From Druceiella hillmani (Eukaryota; Arthropoda; Insecta; Lepidoptera; Hepialidae): DNA of 64,000 nucleotides. Within the stretch, counting starts at the first letter, position 1, and each line of letters opens with the position of its first letter. This document shows positions 12,111 through 23,941 of the stretch, in pieces. Below the pieces are notes generated by a model, which saw nothing but the letters and a program-made list of their open reading frames with translations, made no database searches and was not told the origin of the DNA. The translations under genes were made by a program, and so were the position numbers. The stretch is from NCBI GenBank assembly GCA_039881145.1, contig JAYKKI010000004.1:50143001-50207000 (forward strand), in the 5' to 3' direction.

Positions 12111-12591
12111 GAACATGCGACTACAAAGAGTAAGAAATGTTTTTTTACGTTGGTGTAACGCATTTTGATTAAGAAAACACTTGAGTTAAAAAGTAACTAC
12201 AAGGAAATAAGTTTGAAATGAACTTATTTCATTCAAAGCTAAAATTATCTAATAACCTTATCATATTTTTAGCTTTGGACACGTTTCTTAAAATAACGTT
12301 TCTCGTAGCAGGACCCCTAAAACAGCTATTTCAAGAAATCTATCCAAACCTCATTTTTCGTTTTTAAGCCCCGTAGTTAAACAAAGCACCTTTGAATTCG
12401 TTTCGTTCGTCTATCGCAACGACCTCTATAATATTAGATTTACGTGTATGATATTATTGAAATAGATGTTTGAAATACTCAAATAATATATTGAAAAACA
12501 TTTGTTTCTTTTTTTATTACTCACATCGAACGGAATGTCAATTTCATTTTGATAGAATTGAAATTAAGAGTCGACAGCTCCAAAATTCGTA

Positions 12592-12697
12592 CTGTAAAAT
12601 GTAGGAATGACACAACATTTAACCGCTTATTTACTTCTACGGTTTAACCAAAGTGGAATTTGCTTACGATGAATTGAACTGAATTTCTTCCAATATA
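12592..12697 (+). repeat. Dispersed repeat, copy B
   Basis: Second copy of the 106-bp repeat at 11094-11199; shares TTTGCTTACGATGAATTGAA exactly. Confidence 0.75.
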
Positions 12698-13502
12698 ACA
12701 CACGAAAATCTGAAAAAAATCTAGATATTGTTAAAAAGTTAATATGATACATTAACAATTTACAAAAGGTTATATTATGATAGATCAGCATCAACAGATG
12801 ACAGCATAATTTACTGTAATTCAGAATAATGATAGTATATTTTTCCGTTACACAATTTCTAGCTATTGTACCTCTACTATTATTAGATATACCATAAAAT
12901 GAGTTTTGGAAATAGCAAATGTGGAATGTATATAAAGTTAGTATAATATATCCATGTTAAGTTAGACGGAAATATTTTACTTATCTTTTTCTGGGGTGAT
13001 TGTACATTGCCAGTACCTAAATAGAAATTGAGATGCTGTTATATAAAACAAAATATTGTACCATATTTAAGACTATAAAAAGATACCATGAGTACATAAA
13101 CGAAACATAGTTTTAAAGTATAAATTTGGAAATCAAGATACGAAAAAATTAACTTGTTAAATACGAGTAGAACTCGGGTCGCAGCCCGTTGGGCCGAGTT
13201 CCGTATAAGTATAGACATATGCCTATAAACCTATAAAGGCCTAGAAGGTATAATATTTATATTTTTATATATTTGCAAATACTTAATATCTAATATTTTT
13301 TTCGCAACATATTGACTAATACATCTTTTACAGGCGTATAAAATTGTGAACATTTAAAAAATTAGACCATTTCGAGCCATTGTTGTAGTTTTTTAGTAAA
13401 CTCTAGATAAACTTCTAGAAATTCAGTTGTTTTCGTAACTTGGCCTTTAGCAATTTCGGTGATAGGGGTGGGGGAACATATTTTTGTGTTACATTTGCAA
13501 TA
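12698..13502. other. Intergenic DNA with a small GC-rich hairpin
   Basis: Mostly featureless. At 13170-13201 GAACTCGG and CCGAGTTC form an 8-bp stem around a 16-base GC-rich loop; it does not fold as a tRNA. Confidence 0.4.
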
Positions 13503-13748
13503 ATATCTTTTTGAAGTGAAAACTTTTTTAGGCGCACTATGCGCGCTTATTTCTGAGCAGCAAACGAAACTGAGCCGCCACGCTCGAGTCGATGATTCTG
13601 AATCGGGTAAACTAGGCTGCCTTTGGCATCGGTTGAGCGAGTTCCAAATTAAAAAATTGATGAAATATGATGAATTGAATGTGCACTGTATTGTTCGGGT
13701 AAACTTGGCTCCCTTCGGTATCTGCCGAGCGAATCACTGTCTAACACG
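13503..13748 (+). repeat. Dispersed repeat, forward copy
   Basis: This GC-richer segment is an inverted homologue of 29472-29680. Shared words include GCGAAACT/ACGAAACT..GCCG, TGAATCG.GTAAA, TGGCATCGG and TTGTTCGGGTAAACT.GGCTC. The half-repeat CGGGTAAACT...GGCT occurs twice inside it. The 90-codon open frame across it is not conserved between the copies, so it is not a gene. Confidence 0.7.
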
Positions 13749-14148
13749 GAGTTTATCGTTTCAGGAGTTATGTTTTATTTTTTATTAATGTATTATTTGA
13801 GTATAATTTAATAAAATACGCGTATTTTATTGTATATAATCAGTGGAATATTTAATTATTTTATTTTTATTTGAGAGTTATTTAATATAATACCCGTATC
13901 TATATTATAGTATTTTTTAATTATTTTAGATTTTTTTCAGACATTTTAAATCTAAACTATTTATAACATATTTCAGTTTCCATGAAACTGTTGTTTCATT
14001 CTTGCAATACGTTAGCAATGAAGAAATACAATCAGAGCAGTATTACATTGAATTATTAATTCACAAATATAATTATACCTATATTTTGAAACTGATATTA
14101 CTTTATGCGTATAGAAATTAAAATAAATAATTGTATATAAAGATCACA

Positions 14149-14155
14149 TTATATA

Positions 14156-14218
<63 letters not shown>
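14149..14218. repeat. (TA)n microsatellite
   Basis: About 70 bp of TA dinucleotides with one C interruption. Confidence 0.95.
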
Positions 14219-14222
<4 letters not shown>

Positions 14223-14639
14223 GTTTTTTTAGTTACCTTACATAAAATTCTGAAAAAAGCTGTCCTTGTAAGTTGTTTATTCAATTGATGAAATCTCAAA
14301 AGTTGCTATACCAATATTTTTTAGTGTCAACTATACGCGGATTAATATACTTTATATTTAGGCCAAATTTTAAGTTTCGATGTCACGCCGTTTCCGAAGA
14401 AATTGTTATTAGGTTTTGAGAACAAATTAGATAATTCAAAAATAAGATACGCAACAGCGCCATATACCGGCGTGTTACACAGTGATTTTTCCCAAAGAAA
14501 TACTAGAACTAAAACTAGTATGATTATTATTCTGTAACATAACCTATACGTATGCAAAAAAGACATTGGCGAAAGCAGGCCTATACCAAATAATAGTAAC
14601 TATTACTGCGTAAAGAAGCGACATTTACCTCCCCCGCCA

Positions 14640-14839
14640 GTTTAACGTCACCCGCAGATAAGGGGTACGATCAAGGGAACGCGTTCCTAGGCTGCCGCTT
14701 GCTTGCGTGCGCGTGTGTATTACTTCAATTTTGCGATGTTTTGTTGAGTTTAACTTGTGTAATTCAGTCTCAATTGATAACTATTCATAATAATTCAATA
14801 TAACGTTCCATTATTGCACTGTGTAGGAGTTCTTAGAAA
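14640..14839 (+). promoter_or_regulatory. Putative core promoter and 5' UTR of the secreted Pro/Gln-rich gene
   Basis: A CpG-enriched stretch (14630-14720, with ACCCGCAGATAAGG and GCGTGCGCGTGTG) lies just upstream of a TCAGT arthropod initiator at 14764-14768. If transcription starts there, the 5' UTR is about 75 bases and leads to the ATG at 14840, which has a favourable AAA before it. The link to the gene depends on the exon 1 call. Confidence 0.45.
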
Positions 14840-14887
14840 ATGTCACTAAGGATAGGAGATTATTTCGTCTCCCTTTTGTTGTTTGTT
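14840..14887 (+). CDS. Exon 1 of secreted Pro/Gln-rich protein (first half of signal peptide)
   Basis: The ATG at 14840 opens 16 codons (MSLRIGDYFVSLLLFV) that end exactly at GTT|GTAAAT, a plausible donor in phase 0. The main exon begins in phase 0 at 19613 after TTTCAG with VIAAWSMICLVTA. Joined, they give a textbook secretory signal: a short n-region, about 18 hydrophobic residues, and a V-x-A cleavage site before IENKPGYE. Phase fit, signal-peptide logic and the nearby initiator together support the call. No transcript evidence is available, and another first exon is possible. Confidence 0.6.
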
Positions 14888-16582
14888 GTAAATCATTTCA
14901 TTTGTATCACCAACTTATTTGGTTAGTACATATAATTTTATGTCTACAAACATGTCACTGAGCAGTTTTAAATTTCAAACTGTTCTTAAAAGTCATTGTT
15001 TTGTTTGAACTCGATGAAGTTGGAAACGTATCCTTATAGTGGCGGCCATAGGCTTATTATATTGTTTATTAAGATATTTTTCACATGAAGCAAAACTAAT
15101 CAAGTCAAAAGTACAACGAAGACAACATTTCAGTGTATCACACTTATAAATAAACAAAATTTATTTTTGTTCAAGATTTTATTTAGTTTTTAGGATTCGC
15201 ACTAAGTACCTTTTTTTCAAATTCTATCTTAATATTATTATTATCAAATTACTTTCACAAAATCAAATATATAGTATAAAACATGTATTTATGTAATAAC
15301 ATTTTTACAACTCGGTAATAATAAAGACGTGCGCGCCGGTAAAAAGTTCTGGCGAGTAACTGCCATCGAGACAGTCACTCGGTTGGCGCTATTGGTCAGA
15401 AAGAGAAACAGCTATGTTGCTGAAGTGTAGCGTTAACTTGCTCGATCGCCGCGATTGCCCGCAACGATCGAGACCGATATGTAGTAATAGTAAATAGTCT
15501 TTATCTGCACGCTGCTGACAGCCCTACATAATTTACGCACACACACAAACAGATACGGATAGGCGAGTATGTATGTAATAGTGTAGGCAATTAAATCTGT
15601 TCGCTAGTATGGGGTGTCGGGGGCTTGCCAATACCCTACGTCAGACCTGACAGAATTTATTTACATTTACACCAAAAAAAGGACATTTTTTAATATTGTA
15701 ATAATATTTGTCACAAGTCTTATACCCGTGGGATACTGACAATATTTGTAAAAATAATTTCTTAAAAAGTGACATTTCATGCAATAACTGCTTTGTAACA
15801 AAACATTTCCTTTATACACTTCAAAATCATGTCTAATTTATTATGAAGGCAAAAAAATCTGGGTTACAAGACTAAATAATAGTGAGGGCCGTTATTTAAT
15901 TATTATTCATCAGCTAATGTTACGTCAAAATCATTGTCCCTTTTCAGTCGTATGCCGTCATTTTATTATTAAGGTAGTTGTGTAAAACGCGTTGTTGGCG
16001 AAATGTTTGATATTATTATTCAAACTATAAATATACAATTTATTTGAAAAATGATTTACCGTTTAGTTTTGGTAAAAGTCGGTTACAAAAATTGTACAAT
16101 TAACATTACAGGAAAAGTAGTTGTTTCACCACACTTTTAATTTTATTTAAAAAACGTTTCGGGCTATTTGTTTAAAAACTAAAATTTTGAAAGAAAAAAA
16201 ATTTTCCATTTGGTTTTGGTAAAAAATTGCACTCAAAAATTGTACAACCAGCGTTATAAGAAAAACAGATATTTTACTTCACTTCATTTTATTTAAAAAG
16301 CCATTAAAAACGCAAAAATAATTTTTTTTCCAAGCTGTTAAAATGAGTTATCTTAACAGTTAAACATAAAAAAACGAGTGTGCTTTAGACCACAAGACTG
16401 AAGTAAAACTTAAAATTCACAAAATATGAACTTTAAAATGAATTTACAATTTTATTCACTTTAAACGTAGAATATTTAATGTATTGAACAAAATAATAAT
16501 TTATAAAATTGTTCAAGAACGAAATGAAATTACAAAATAATCAATAATCAAAAAATCACCGTTCGCGTAATGCTAGCAAACT

Positions 16583-16585
<3 letters not shown>

Positions 16586-16643
<58 letters not shown>
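16586..16643. repeat. (TA)n microsatellite
   Basis: About 58 bp of TA dinucleotides, followed by a CT-rich region that contains two related GA/CT-rich blocks. Confidence 0.95.
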
Positions 16644-16645
<2 letters not shown>

Positions 16646-17964
16646 CATGGCACTGGCTACGAGAGCCTCACTTCTCTTACAGTGTGATACAGACAATAGG
16701 CTTGCACTGTGTCTTAGATATACGAAACATAACTGGCTATGAGAGAAAGAAAGAAAATGTGTGCTCGCACCTCTCTCTCTTGTCCCTACAGTAATATACG
16801 AAACGTAACTCTCTCTCTCTTTCTGTCTTCACTAACTTATATCTCCCTCTCAACTTCCGTTCACGTCACGCATTCACCAGCTTACTCCCCAAGTCAAGCG
16901 TGCGTAAAGAAGTTTTACTTAAAAAAAATAATTCAATGGAAAATTTTATAATAATTTTTGGACCTTACTATCACACAACTATCTGAAATATTATATTTAA
17001 AAAATACACAATAAGTTCATTAATGTATTTTGGTTCAAAATGTATTTTATAGTTTTAATATTTGCATCTTCATCGTTGCCCATTGGCATTTACAAATAGA
17101 TCTGATTAACTCTGCCTGTTCGCTGGGCTCTTTTGGTAACAATTAGTCAAGTAGTTACTGTATCATTACGTATCTAACAAAAGAACCGTTAAAAGCATAC
17201 TTTCTAATTTATAAAATTATTAGCAATTTTACCTAGGCTTCGTGCTTTCTAGATTTAAAATATCTATTAATGTCTGAAAGAAAAAAACGTTTGCTGTGTT
17301 TGCACTAACAAAAATCTAGTCTAACATTATTTTATAATATACTGTTTAAAAGTAAAATAATATATTACAAATAAATATTATATCAAAAATAGACTATTTA
17401 GATCATTATACCCTCCTAAAATCCCCTGCACACAGATTAAGCAAAACCTCATCGAGCAGCTCCAAGAGGCGTTCTATCTTGAGTCACCAGTGCCAAATTT
17501 CATATGAATTCGTTTGATTTCTTCAGGGCAACATATTAAACATGCACACACACGCATGCACAAACCTATTAGATTTTTATGTGTATATAGATATAAGTTA
17601 CAATTAGATTGTTTTAATCTATATAAGTGTTTAATAAATAAAAAGGTACTTAAAACCTCATCGTAGTCATCAGTCCATGCCAGTTTCGAATCCTTCATAA
17701 TTCTAACAGCATGAAATAAAGGAAGTTAAAGTTATGAAATAAACAATTGTGATTCTTACTAATTACGCCCACGACTTCGTTCACGTGGACTTTTTGTTTT
17801 GTTTTGTATTATATATAACGTGCTACGGAATTTTATTGAAAAACTTTTGATGATCAAAGGTTCTATTATTACATCATAGATGGCGCTCTGTGGAATTGCT
17901 TTAGCAATTGTAAATAGATGGCGCTCTATGAAATGTGGTAAAAAATGTATATACTATTGAAAAA

Positions 17965-18325
17965 AATATACATTATTATTATTAACTTTTATGTACAGTA
18001 CATATGGCGGACTTATTGCTACATGAGCAATCTCTTCCAGTCAACCAATTTGTATTGAAATTTAGTTGGTAGGCTGTAAAAGATTTTACAATAAAAAATT
18101 CTTCATAGCACATTAGACAAAAAAATACAAAAGTAAATTAAAAAAGAAAACAAAATATGATAATATATAGACATAATTTGGGATGGAAAAGACAGGAAAG
18201 GGCGAGGACACAAAGGAAAAGGTTTCAGGAGATGCAGGACTTTTTCACTCGATCTTTGAAAATATTTAGAGACGTGATTTTCCTGATGTCAGGATCCAGG
18301 TGACCATTAGGTACGGACCAAAAAA
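17965..18325 (-). mobile_element. 5'-truncated CR1/L2-like LINE 3' end
   Basis: The minus strand reads the last codons of a non-LTR reverse transcriptase (LDPDIRKITSLNIFKDRVK, then SCIS and stop). A 3' UTR follows, nearly identical to 52240-52482, ending in an AAAAGTTAATAATAATAAT tail. The same protein end and tail occur on the + strand at 52140-52482, so these are two copies of one family. The final NSLP/DPDIR...LFK.R.K pattern is typical of CR1/L2-type LINEs. Everything upstream of about 30 codons is missing. Confidence 0.8.
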
Positions 18326-18529
18326 TTAAAGCAATCAATAAATCCATATAGAAAAATTTATAGATTTCACTGAATTTCATTATATATTTAACCTGCATTA
18401 AGTATACACTATACGCTAAATAACGCATATAAATAGGTATCACAGACTCAAATAGTTAAGAGTATGTAGATATGATTCACTTAAAACATTCAAAACCAAC
18501 GTCATCAAAACTTCGGACCAGTTTAAAAA

Positions 18530-18765
18530 ATCATATTAAAACACAAACTAAGTTGAGTACCTTTATCTATAATCTGTAAAGTGTACCATGTCGATAGCTA
18601 CAGTAGTTTTTGAGTTAAATCCGTTCGTATAGTCAGACAGACTGACAAACGTTTTTAATATTACACTCATTCTAGTAATTGAAAAGTACTTAAAAGTAGA
18701 AGATTCGAAAATCACAGGCAGACACTTTAATTTTATTTGTTATAATATTTTGCTTATATAAGGAA
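18530..18765 (+). repeat. Dispersed repeat related to 44240-44500
   Basis: Shares with 44240-44500 the order: ATAATCTGTA, GT..AATGTC.ATAGCT, GAGTTAA..C.GTT, CAGACAG.., TTTTAGTAATTGAA-like and ATTCGAAAAT.ACA..CAGACACTT. This resembles SINE- or LINE-tail debris; the family is not identified. Confidence 0.55.
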
Positions 18766-19612
18766 TATTAAATATTTCTTACATAAGCAAAATATATTAT
18801 TCTGTATCTATTTTTAACTGAGTGAATAAAAAATAGACCATGACTACATTTATTTTAATCACTGCTCAATATGACAACTATTTGCAGTTAATCATTAACA
18901 ATATTCTTAAGGATTTAGATATTTTTTCTATGGTTTAGTCAAGTAGTTGAATAATGTGGTTAAATCGAGCACGGAACTGTATCTCTGCTCAATCATGTAA
19001 CATAAAGACACTTATAACAAACAATCTATAATAATTAGTCATACACATTTTGGAATGCTTGTGTTTATGGAGTTGTGGTCTATTTAGATATTAAAATATA
19101 GTTTGATAACGGGTCAAAATAGACACTCCATAATAGTTAACATACAACAAACTTCAATTTTCTTATAGATCTTTAAGATATCTACAATTACATTATTTTT
19201 ATTTAAAAACAATGTTTTAAAACTTTAATTCAGAATCACTCACTTTTCGACTCCGTTCACTCAAGTCATTATAGCACATCACTCGCAGGTTCTTAAAAGG
19301 TATTATATGTACTCTATACCTTATATCCATCCGAATAATATAAACTACACAATAATGAAAGTTTCATGTCAATTGGATAAATTGTTTTCTCGCAAAATAA
19401 AAATAATAAAGTCCCTTAAGACCAGTTCTACTACGGCACCCTAAAACAATTGTGACTAAAATATTGAAAATTATTGTTATGATAATATTCATATATCTTC
19501 CAGTACTTACAATAAGTCGGTACAATTAAACCATGTAATAATAAAACACATTATTATTTTTTTTAGTAACCGCTAGAAATTTCATTAAAACTTGTTTTAA
19601 AATCCATTTCAG

Positions 19613-22600
19613 GTCATAGCGGCTTGGTCAATGATCTGCCTGGTAACTGCCATAGAAAATAAGCCAGGATATGAAAGGACTTCCCAGCCATTCGGAGATG
19701 ACATAAGAACCAGTAAAAACCTTGAATACTCCCTCGTTCTTCCACACTCTCGAGTGGCGTCCTTCCGATCTCTTGGGAGACGGATATCCGTCGCTCCTCA
19801 TGACGGGAAGAACAACGTTCAGCAATTTCCGCTGAGCAAACACCATGGGAGCAACCGTCGTGTTAGACCATCTAACCCTCCACCGTATGCCGTCCAAATG
19901 GAACCCATGGTGCAATACTCCCAAAAGGATCCACTCTATGACCCTAATGTAGCAAATTTAGAAGAAGGCATTGCGAAGAATGAAATACAATCTAAGATTC
20001 TGAACCTTAAAGACTCTCCTGACTTATACAGTGAAAATAATCATCTTAGTGAAAGTGTGTACGGTCCTCCATTCGGAACGTTACCATCCGCTCCTCTGTA
20101 CAGCCATCCCCAAGTACCATATTACGAACATCCTGAACCGATTATCGAAATCATAATCAAAGAATCGAATGAAACATTGCCACCTCAGCCAGTTCAGACA
20201 CCTCCCCCTGTTAAAAAGGAACCTATTCAAGTTTTTTATGTGAAATACAGTAAAGACAAGAATGTGCACGGAAAAGAAAGCATTGTTTACGATAAACCTG
20301 TGCCAGCACTTACACCGCCATCTAATGCTGAAGAACATCATAAAGAATCTTATACAACCCTCGCACCCCCAGCAATATCGTATGCTCTCCAGCCTTCAAC
20401 CACATTGCGCACCATTATTAAACCTGATTCAGAAACATATCTAAGTGAAAGCGGTGTACGTGTCACCTTTGGAAAGGAGCACAGCAATCCGCATGAAGAT
20501 GATCAAGTTGCAGATCCAGAAGGTCACGAAGAAACTGCACCGAAGCCTGCCGTATTATTCCCTCAGCAGCCGACGAATAACCCTAATGAGCCTGGATCAC
20601 ATTTTCATAAAAGACCACAATTTGCAAATGAACAGCAGATAAGGCCTCCACAAAACTTCCACCAGAAAGTGGAATTTCAGCAACACGCACAACAGAGAAT
20701 ACAATTCCAGCAGCCGCATTTGCCTAGCAATTTACAACTTCCATTGCAGAATACCCCACATCAGCCTTTCAAGGGACAGCAATCATTCGCCCGGCCCTCG
20801 GGCCCACCTAGTTTCAATACTCAAACCAATTTTAATGGACCACCTAATTTCGTTGGACCAACTAATTTTCCACCTAATTTTAATTCTCAACCCCATTCTA
20901 CTGGCCCACAACATATTACCAATGGTCCACCACGCTTAACTAGCTCTCCCCATCCCAGTAGTCCACCACATTTCAATGGACCACCCCTGAATCAAGAGAG
21001 ACAATTAGGAGGATCACCTCATACTCATGGACCATCTCTAGGAAGTGGCCCACCACAGAGCCATAGACCAGTACAAGGAACTGGGCCTCCACCAATACAT
21101 GGACCACCTCAAATCCATAGTCCTCTTCAAATTCATGGATCACCTCAAGTTAATGGACCTCCACCATCCATAAACTTTAATGGCCCACCTAACTTTAATA
21201 ATCCTCCCATAAACAGACAAACAAACAAATTTCCGCCACCTTTTCACTTAAGACCAAATCCACCATCTATCACGCCAACAAGACAAACATTCCAGACACA
21301 TCAAAGGCCTTTCCATTCCGGTCCAACACCACAAAGTTTCTTCAATGAGCATAAGTACTTACAAGAAAACTATCACACAATCATGACTGAACAAGTAGAA
21401 CCTCCAAAGGACCAGCTTCTACCCAGCAAAGGGCCACAAAACTTCCACTTTCCGCAGCAGTCGCTTAGCAACAATGCTCCACCCCTAACACAGGAAGAAT
21501 ATAATAATCGGTATTACCAACAAGTTCAGGAACTAAATATTCGAAATCCTTCCAGTTCTCCTCCTACTCATCAGATACCTCAAAGCCATCAACAACCTTC
21601 ATTTTTGAAACCAAACAATAATCATGGTTTATCCCTGAGCAGACCAAGCCCATCGCAAGCACCGATAATAACGCAAAAGCCAATTTCGTTTAAGGAACAA
21701 AATCAGCAAATTAATTTCCGTAATCAATTCCAACATCAATCAATTCTTCCCACTCCACCATCGAACTTCCAAAATACTTTCCAGCCAAGACCAACACCGA
21801 CTCAACAGCAGCATATCCAACATCAGCAATCTTTTAGCCATTCAAACTTACAACAACAACAACAGCAACATCAACCTCAACAACATCAACAACCGCAACT
21901 ACAGACACAAAGCAGTGTCAATAAAGGTAATGGTGGTTTTTCAAGTTTCCATCAAGATAATGTGAAACAATTTGCCCCTACCGATGCTGAATTTGTTGCT
22001 GCAATTCCCAAATACGAACAACACATTGTAGTAAATGGAGATAAAACACAAATTTTGCCCAGCCCTGAAACATATCAACATCAGGATTTAGCAAAACAAC
22101 CCACCCCACAGCCCACACAACAAGCTATTCAGCAACAAATTCAACAGCAATATTATAAAACTGAACAGCAACAGATACAAGAACAATTGCAACAAAATGT
22201 TAAAAAACAACAGGAAGAAATACAAAGACTTCAAGCACAATTACTTCAAAACCAACTTAGGCAGAAGGAAATTGATGATTATAATAACCAAAAAAATAGC
22301 CAAAATAATTATCGAACCCAATTTACTCAACATCAAAGCATATCTGAAGATTATAACGCAAATAATCCAAGTAACAACCCACAATACACCCAAAGCCAAG
22401 GTAGATCGCCATCTTCACCTCAAATTTATGTTCAGTCCAGCACTAGCAAACCTGTTTATGCTTCTACAACAACAAGAACAGTATCTATTACTCCGACAAC
22501 TCAAAAATATGTCTCATCAACAGTAAACTCTGTGCAAGAAGAGAAAGAAAAACCAGAGAAGAAAAAGAAACCTTCCATTGAGCTGCCCGATGAAGTGCCT

Positions 22601-23334
22601 GATGATTTACGTCAGCAATTACTCTCTTCAGGCATTCTGGACAATGCTGATATCAGTGTACTAGATTACGATAAAATAGGAGATACATCCTTGGACCAGT
22701 TACCACCAGACCAGTTAGCTAACTTCTTTAGTGCAGGAGGAGGACAACAGATAGCTGCAAGCGAATTGCGTCATTCGGTAGTGAAACCCAATGGCGACAA
22801 AGTTTCAAAACGTATTGATGAAGACATGATGGAGGAAGACCAGGAATCAGCAGCTTCTGAAAATGTGCAGTATGTTGTACCTGCACCAAACGATAAAGAT
22901 AATATCGAAATGAAAGTTGTGCATTTTGATCCAGAAACAGCACAGGGACAACAGGTTGCTGATGACTATGTAAAGAAAGATGCAACTAAACTGGAACCGG
23001 TTGCTTTGAACGATTTGAAATATAACCGTTACTTGCCTCTTAAAGTAAGTGGAAATCAGTTCCCCGTTCCTGATCTGCCAGAGCTAAAAGGAAGAAAAGT
23101 AACTTCCGTTGTTGTTTTGGCACCCGTTTCTACTGAAGTTTTAGATCCAGCAACTATAGATCACGCTCGACCGGAAAGAGCTGTTCAAAATCAATTAAAA
23201 GGCGTCAAATTTATAGCTGGCGATCTTTTGCAAGAGTTAATAAAGAGACCAACGGCAGAAAATTATATGAAATGGTTGGAAAAAGAGAAGAACACTTCGC
23301 CAAATAATCAGGCTGTCATTCTTCTTGTAACAGG
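19613..23334 (+). CDS. Main exon of a large secreted Pro/Gln-rich low-complexity protein
   Basis: The exon starts after a pyrimidine-poor but good TTTCAG acceptor and ends at ACAGG|GTAAGA (phase 2). It encodes residues 17-1257 of a predicted 1382-residue protein. In order it has the rest of the signal peptide (to about residue 29), a Pro-rich section, and a run of GPP/PPxFNGPP-like repeats at about residues 417-560. A strongly Gln-rich segment (about 741-903) follows, ending in a probable coiled coil of the QLQQNVKKQQEEIQRLQAQL type. An acidic, better ordered region (about 1003-1257) contains PDDLRQQLLSSGILDNADIS and DQLPPDQLANFF. The disordered middle and secretory signal suggest an extracellular matrix, cuticle-associated or glue-like protein, but I do not recognise the family and do not assign a function. 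GC content is well above the flanking introns. Confidence 0.9.
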
Positions 23335-23562
23335 GTAAGATGTTTGTATTCACAAATAACAGAATAACCCATTTTAGATATTAAGTTTTTATGAAAGTTT
23401 AAATATTCCTGAACAGTTTAAATAACTTAAAGTTTACTATAATTTAATTAATTGTCTTGATCTCCAAACTTTATTAGAATTCTTGTTAAAAAATTTGATC
23501 AAAAAAATTCTTGTTTAAAAATTACAAATATAATATTATTTATCTTCTTAAAATCATTCCAG
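23335..23562 (+). other. Intron 2 of the secreted Pro/Gln-rich gene
   Basis: A 228-bp intron, GTAAGA to TTCCAG, with phase 2 on both sides. Reading straight through would stop at 23336, so splicing is required to reach the last exon. Confidence 0.85.
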
Positions 23563-23941
23563 AAAAGAAGACAATGATTCAGAAAAAGAAATTTTCATGT
23601 ACGACGTGTCATCAAAAACAGTGTCCAAGTTAAGTGGCGACATTTCATCTGCATTTGTAGAAGCTGCAGAAACAAATGCATTAACCAAGGACATAGAATC
23701 ACTGGCCATAGAGGGCGAGGGGCAACCGGAAACTTTCTCATCAAATACATCAGGAAAATCCAAGCTAGTTGATGACACAGAACCTGGAGATGAATTGATA
23801 CCTGAAGCATCAGAGAGTATAGAACAAATGCTTAGTTTTTCAAGTTCAAAAATTGATCCTTCCAAAACTGATAATGTTGTTTCCATATCAACAGGATACA
23901 GTAAAACGAAATTGGGTAGATCAATAAAACGAAAACATTAA
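23563..23941 (+). CDS. Last exon of the secreted Pro/Gln-rich protein
   Basis: The split codon GG|A joins perfectly to GKEDNDSEKEIFMYDVSS and continues for 125 codons to TAA at 23939-23941. The segment is acidic and Ser/Thr-rich (VDDTEPGDELIPEASESIEQ), predicted disordered, then turns sharply basic at the C-terminus (KTKLGRSIKRKH). The dibasic end could be a processing site or a polyanion-binding tail; this is inference. The same-strand frame starting at 23597 is just the interior of this exon. Confidence 0.85.

Larger units (their letters stand above)
14888..19612 (+). other. Intron 1 of the secreted Pro/Gln-rich gene
   Basis: This 4.7-kb intron carries a GC-rich patch at about 15310-15640 (a CTCGATCG/CGATCGAG inverted pair at about 15439-15472, possible enhancer or alternative promoter), a (TA)n tract, and a CT-rich stretch at 16762-16850. 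It also holds a pair of GATGGCGCTCT words at 17879-17930, a LINE 3' end on the minus strand, and a LINE/SINE-like repeat at 18540-18765. An imperfect hairpin with 25-bp arms lies at 18745-18795. No coding exon was seen inside it. Confidence 0.55.

Noticed and set aside
13170..13201. Possible tRNA-like stem
   Set aside because: Only one 8-bp stem; lacks A/B boxes and cloverleaf arms.
20262..22985. Several 60-109 codon frames inside the large + strand exon, both strands
   Set aside because: Shadows of the 1241-codon main exon in other frames.
23554..23886. 110-codon minus-strand frame over the last exon of the secreted gene
   Set aside because: The + strand reading joins to the main exon by a split codon; the minus frame is its shadow.
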